Shown here one piece after another: positions 23,000 through 26,287 of a DNA stretch of 26,287 nucleotides. Within the stretch, counting starts at the first letter, position 1. Each line of letters opens with the position of its first letter. The DNA lies in assembly GCA_937905985.1 (NCBI GenBank), contig CALCWC010000141.1, positions 1 through 26,287 on the forward strand, in the 5' to 3' direction. The notes under the pieces were generated by a model. It was not told the DNA's origin. It saw nothing but the letters and a program-made list of their open reading frames with translations, and ran no database searches. Origin of the DNA: an uncultured Verrucomicrobiales bacterium (GTDB lineage: Bacteria > Verrucomicrobiota > Verrucomicrobiia > Verrucomicrobiales > Akkermansiaceae). The position numbers and the translations under genes are program-made.

Positions 23000-23935
23000 A
23001 TGAGCACTGTATCATTGATCATACCTTGTTATAATGAGGAGGAGGCCCTCATTCCGTTCATGAAGGCATTGGACGGAGTGAAGACCGATTATATGGCTTC
23101 CGAGAAGTTGGAGCTCATATTTGTAGATGATGGCAGCAAGGATGGCACTCTGGGAATCCTGCGCCAGCTGGCTGCTGATAATCCTTCTGTCAAGTATCTT
23201 TCCTTTTCTCGCAATTTCGGCAAGGAAAGTGCCATCCTGGCCGGCTTGAAAGCGGCGACGGGAGATTATGCCGCTGTGATGGACGCGGATTTGCAAGACC
23301 CCCCCGCACTGTTGCCGGAGATGCTCATGGCTGTGCGCGAGGAAGGGTACGACTGCGCCGGCACGCGGCGGGTCACGCGCAAGGGGGAACCGCCCATCCG
23401 CTCATTCTTTGCCCGCATGTTCTACCGCACCATCAACCGGATATCCCATACCAAGCTGGTGGACGGCGCGCGGGATTACAAGTTGATGAGCAGGCCCGTT
23501 GTCAACGCCCTGCTTTCCATGCCGGAGTACCACCGCTTCTCGAAAGGCCTGTTCGAGTGGGTTGGATTCAAGACCAAGTGGATAGAGTTTGAAAACGTGG
23601 AACGGGTAGCGGGCGAGACCAAGTGGTCTTTCTGGAAACTCTTCAAGTACTCGCTAGAAGGGATAGTGGGATTCACCACCGCACCGCTTTCGCTAGCCTC
23701 CCTGCTGGGGGTGTTCTTCATGTTCGTTTCCTTCGCCAGCATCCTGTTCCTGTGTGCGCGCCAGCTTTTCTGGCACGAGTCTGTCTCCGGCTGGACCTCC
23801 TTGGTGTGCATTATTATCTTCCTTTGCGGCATCCAACTCTTTTCAATAGGAATTATAGGGCTTTACCTGGCCAAAACCTATATGGAGGTCAAGCGCCGCC
23901 CCATATTTATCGTCAAGGAACAATCTGCACGTTGA
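23000..23935 (+). CDS. GtrB/DPM1-like polyprenyl-phosphate glycosyltransferase
   Basis: A 311-residue membrane-anchored GT2. N-terminal catalytic domain: VSLIIPCYNEEEALIPF, LIFVDDGSKDGTLGIL, FSRNFGKESAILAGL, and VMDADLQDPP with the metal-binding DXD, then RKGEPPIRSFFARMFYRTIN and AGETKWSFWKL. Two membrane helices follow (LLGVFFMFVSFASILFLCA and LVCIIIFLCGIQLFSIGIIG), with the usual cytoplasmic tail YMEVKRRPIFIVKEQ. Such enzymes transfer a hexose from a nucleotide donor to undecaprenyl phosphate on the cytoplasmic side, supplying a lipid-linked sugar for periplasmic transferases. The start is chosen from the promoter. The next gene, 16 bp on, encodes a polytopic protein, the usual partner. No GtrA-type flippase is visible in the window. 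Confidence 0.9.
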   Translation: MSTVSLIIPCYNEEEALIPFMKALDGVKTDYMASEKLELIFVDDGSKDGTLGILRQLAADNPSVKYLSFSRNFGKESAILAGLKAATGDYAAVMDADLQDPPALLPEMLMAVREEGYDCAGTRRVTRKGEPPIRSFFARMFYRTINRISHTKLVDGARDYKLMSRPVVNALLSMPEYHRFSKGLFEWVGFKTKWIEFENVERVAGETKWSFWKLFKYSLEGIVGFTTAPLSLASLLGVFFMFVSFASILFLCARQLFWHESVSGWTSLVCIIIFLCGIQLFSIGIIGLYLAKTYMEVKRRPIFIVKEQSAR

Positions 23936-23951
23936 TTCCCTCTTCAGAAAA

Positions 23952-25712
23952 ATGCATAAGTCCCCATTCGGAATTTTCATCAACGGCACACATGCACAGC
24001 TGGCCGGGTTGGCTCTGCTGGTCGCTTTGATTCTCACAGCGTTGCACGGTGGACTCACCCTGCAGAACGACGATTTGCAAATCTATTTCATGCTCTGCGG
24101 CGGCGGGGCGGAACCAGGGCCCTTTGCCTTGTACACCAATGTTTGCCTGGGAAGTGTCATCTCCCGCCTCTCTGTCATTTTCCCCAGTGTCAACTGGTAT
24201 CTCTACTTCCTTTTCGGCTTGGCCCTCATGGCATCATGCGCCCTGAACCTCTCCGTGTGCGAGCGCCTTTCTCGCTGCCGCCTCCACAGCAAGATAGCCG
24301 CGCTGCTCTTCCTTGTGTACGTAAACTACCAAGGATTGACAACGACCCAGTACACCCATGTGGGGATATATGCGGCGTGCTCGGCGGTTATGCTCATATC
24401 ACGCATGCTAGAGGAGCGCAACGGCAGCGCCTGGCGGGTGGTGGTTTCCTCTCTGCTGCTCCTTTTCGCCTTTAGTTTGAGAACCTCATCCCTGCTTCCT
24501 GCTGTTTTCCTGATGGCTGGCATATTGATGGCTCAGTATAAAAGCCTGGCGGACTGCTGCGCTATCCGGCACTTGGCGGTTGCCCTTGCTGTGCCGCTAG
24601 TGTTATGCGGCGGCGCCTCCCTTGTCAACAGCATCGCGTATCAAAACTCGCCGGAATGGAATGATGCTTTGCGTTTCCTGCGAGCACGCGTGCAAATCCT
24701 CGATTCCAAGGATAACTCCGGGCTAGACAAGGAAGCGGACCTTCAAAGCGCAGGCGTTTCCCCGGAAAGTTTCAATCTATTCAAGCAGTTTGTCTATGTC
24801 CCGGAAATGGATAGCCTGGATACTGTGGAATCGGCGTTGGCTGTCCACAAGATGGGAAGGAAAGGTGTTTTCGGGATTTCTCAGGCCGCGGATATGGGAT
24901 TGTTGGAATTCCACCTCTCAAACCTTGCCCCCAGGGAGACCCTGGCCCGCACCGTTACACCGTACGTGCCGTTGTGCGTTGGTGTGCTGCTACTGATTCT
25001 GTTCCCCGAACGCAAGCGATTTGCCGCTGCCGCCTGGGTTCTTGCTGCGCTTTTTTGCTACTTGGCAATCCTGGCCCTCATGGACAGGCTGGTGGGGCGT
25101 GTTCTCAATCCCGTGCTCTACGTGACGGCTCTATATGTGTTAAGTCTGCCAGAAGACGTGTCCGCCACCGATCGCCGCAACTGGAGAGCGGCCATCGCGG
25201 TTTTGTCCGCTTTTGCCGCGTGTGCGTTTTGTTTCCGCCATTTCGGAGAAGTGAAGGCTAACTCGGGGGAAATCTGGGAATACTGCAGGACCAAGCCCGA
25301 CACCCAGTTCTATACGTGCTGCATGCAACACCTGGGCCCATACCCCGCGGGCGTGGATGGCTATTCCCTGCGTCTCCTGCAAAATTCCAATGTCCTCCCC
25401 CTTGCTGACGGTTGGGTGTTCTATACTCCTGCCTACAAGGCGGCGCTCAAAGCCAGGGGCATTTCAAACCCCTATTCTCACCTTACCCGGCCAAACACGG
25501 AGATTATTACCTATAAGCTTTTCTCCCCGCAATCCACTTTGCGAAACATTCAGAAGGAAATCTATGCCCAAACCGGCCAATGCGTGGACTTTGAAAAGGT
25601 CTCGGAAAGGGGAGATTTCGAATTTTGGACGGTCACCACCACCCCTCCAAATCCGAGCTGTCCGATGTCCGATTTTTTCTCCCTACGTGCAGACGCAGTA
25701 ATCCTGAAATAA
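23952..25712 (+). CDS. Polytopic membrane protein, probable GtrC/GT-C-type transferase
   Basis: A 586-residue protein with about ten hydrophobic segments, the clearest at residues 17-35 (LAGLALLVALILTALHGG), 83-102, 115-126, the SLLLLFAFSL region, LPAVFLMAGILMA, LAVALAVPLVLCGG, VPLCVGVLLLILF, AAAWVLAALFCYLAILALM, LYVTALYVLSL and AAIAVLSAFAACAF. A soluble C-terminal part of about 150 residues follows. An acidic pair after the first helix (LQNDDLQIYF) resembles the catalytic loop of GT-C enzymes that use polyprenyl-phosphate sugars. Coupled by a 16-bp gap to the GtrB-like gene, it probably moves that lipid-linked sugar onto a periplasmic glycan or protein. I recognise the type, not the family. 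An O-antigen ligase or other integral membrane role is possible. Confidence 0.75.
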   Translation: MHKSPFGIFINGTHAQLAGLALLVALILTALHGGLTLQNDDLQIYFMLCGGGAEPGPFALYTNVCLGSVISRLSVIFPSVNWYLYFLFGLALMASCALNLSVCERLSRCRLHSKIAALLFLVYVNYQGLTTTQYTHVGIYAACSAVMLISRMLEERNGSAWRVVVSSLLLLFAFSLRTSSLLPAVFLMAGILMAQYKSLADCCAIRHLAVALAVPLVLCGGASLVNSIAYQNSPEWNDALRFLRARVQILDSKDNSGLDKEADLQSAGVSPESFNLFKQFVYVPEMDSLDTVESALAVHKMGRKGVFGISQAADMGLLEFHLSNLAPRETLARTVTPYVPLCVGVLLLILFPERKRFAAAAWVLAALFCYLAILALMDRLVGRVLNPVLYVTALYVLSLPEDVSATDRRNWRAAIAVLSAFAACAFCFRHFGEVKANSGEIWEYCRTKPDTQFYTCCMQHLGPYPAGVDGYSLRLLQNSNVLPLADGWVFYTPAYKAALKARGISNPYSHLTRPNTEIITYKLFSPQSTLRNIQKEIYAQTGQCVDFEKVSERGDFEFWTVTTTPPNPSCPMSDFFSLRADAVILK

Positions 25713-25715
25713 TGC

Positions 25716-25743
25716 TTGACTCTCCCTAGAGGGAGAGTACAAT
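25716..25743 (+). promoter_or_regulatory. Predicted promoter with palindrome filling its spacer
   Basis: TTGACT (25716-25721), a 16-bp spacer and TACAAT (25738-25743), placed right after the stop of the membrane protein gene. A perfect inverted repeat, ACTCTCCCT-AG-AGGGAGAGT (25719-25738), runs from inside the -35 to the first base of the -10. This is a classic repressor-operator arrangement. It could also form a hairpin that ends the upstream transcript, but no T run follows. The leader to the ATG at 25786 would be about 36 nt. Confidence 0.65.
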
Positions 25744-25785
25744 CCAAGACGGTACGTTTTTTGGGGTGAACAGTACGAACATAAT

Positions 25786-26287
25786 ATGAGGACGATTGTA
25801 ATAGGAGCTGGAGTTTCCGGCCTCTCCGCCGCGCGTATGTTTTCGGAGCACGGGAGCGATGTTGTCGTCTTTGAAAAAGCGCCACGTGTTGGCGGCCTCG
25901 TCAAATGCGAGATGGTTGACGGGATTTTGTACCACCGTGTAGGCGGACACGTGTTCAACTCCCGCCGCGCGGATGTGCTGGAGTGGTTCTGGAAGCACTT
26001 CGACAGGGAGCGCGATTTCCATAAGGCAATCCGCCACGCCGTTGTCTCTCTTGCCGATGGAACGAATGTGGACTACCCCATAGAGAACCACCTCTACCAG
26101 ATGGCGGCGGACATGCGGCATGCCGTCATTGCAGATTTGATGGAGATCCAAAGGGAAGGCTACAGGGAATCGTCCAATTTTGATGAATTCCTGCGCCACT
26201 GGTTCGGCAACACCCTCTACAACGAGTATTTCGCGCCCTACAACCGGAAGATATGGGGGCGCTCCCTCACGGATGTCCCGCTGGCGT
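25786..26287 (+). CDS. UDP-galactopyranose mutase-like FAD protein, 5' part (runs off right edge)
   Basis: The frame is open from the ATG at 25786 to the window end (167 codons). It starts with a dinucleotide-binding motif, TIVIGAGVSGLSAARMFSEHG, then the Glu of VVVFEKAPRVGGLVK that holds the FAD ribose, GGHVFNSRR (compare GGHxFHT in UDP-galactopyranose mutase), and NFDEFLRHWFGNTLYNEYFAPYNRKIWG, which matches the conserved middle of Glf and its relatives in polysaccharide loci. The probable reaction is ring contraction of a UDP-hexopyranose to the furanose form, giving furanosyl donors for surface glycans. A general FAD amine oxidase or protoporphyrinogen-oxidase-like enzyme is the alternative, and the missing C-terminal half would decide. 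No Shine-Dalgarno motif precedes the ATG. Confidence 0.8.
   Translation, partial: MRTIVIGAGVSGLSAARMFSEHGSDVVVFEKAPRVGGLVKCEMVDGILYHRVGGHVFNSRRADVLEWFWKHFDRERDFHKAIRHAVVSLADGTNVDYPIENHLYQMAADMRHAVIADLMEIQREGYRESSNFDEFLRHWFGNTLYNEYFAPYNRKIWGRSLTDVPLA

Overview
The window reads as a chromosomal stretch of a Gram-negative, GC-rich gut-type bacterium. A Verrucomicrobiota member, most likely an Akkermansia relative, is my best guess. This is inference from several traits: CMP-KDO synthesis (hence LPS), a secreted family-20 hexosaminidase, strong TTGNNN-(16-18)-TANNNT promoters followed by very short leaders without Shine-Dalgarno motifs, and repeated integrase-like genes. No rRNA, tRNA, CRISPR array or insertion sequence was found.

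Left part (1-7700): the C-terminal end of a tyrosine recombinase runs in from the left edge. It is followed by an 11-G tract and a promoter for an unusual threonine dehydratase-Maf fusion, translationally coupled to a secreted GH20 enzyme. Facing them is a kdsB-uppS operon (envelope precursors). Next come a small ribbon-helix-helix type protein and, divergently, a second full-length tyrosine recombinase related to the first. Two copies of an inverted-repeat motif lie in that divergent spacer. A basic-tailed hypothetical protein follows.

Middle (7700-15200): dxr (isoprenoid precursors, which feed undecaprenyl phosphate) precedes a sugar-transfer-type ATP-grasp gene with the remnant of a second copy behind it. 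On the minus strand there is a compact four-gene operon: ACP, an ACP-fused acyl-adenylating enzyme, a KAS III-like synthase and a short-chain ketoreductase. Just upstream of it, on the same strand, lies a left-handed beta-helix acyltransferase with its own promoter. Together these look like a dedicated route that starts, extends once and reduces a short acyl group to decorate a sugar.

Right part (15200-26287): a minus-strand operon seems to start at argG and run through five glycosyltransferases (two close GT2 paralogues, two GT4-type, one more GT2). A decayed zone (about 22020-22920) holds the C-terminal stump of a GtrB-like glycosyltransferase and an unidentified protein fragment. After it, on the plus strand, come an intact GtrB-like polyprenyl-phosphate glycosyltransferase, a polytopic membrane protein that is its probable partner, and the start of a UDP-galactopyranose mutase-like flavoprotein that leaves the window.

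Read together, most of the window serves surface glycan synthesis: precursor supply (dxr, uppS, kdsB, glf-like), assembly (glycosyltransferases) and decoration (acyl pathway, ATP-grasp, GtrB module). Amino-acid genes (ilvA-maf, argG) and recombinases are interspersed. Start codons were often moved inward from the longest frame because the promoter lies inside the apparent N-terminus. All promoters are predictions by eye.
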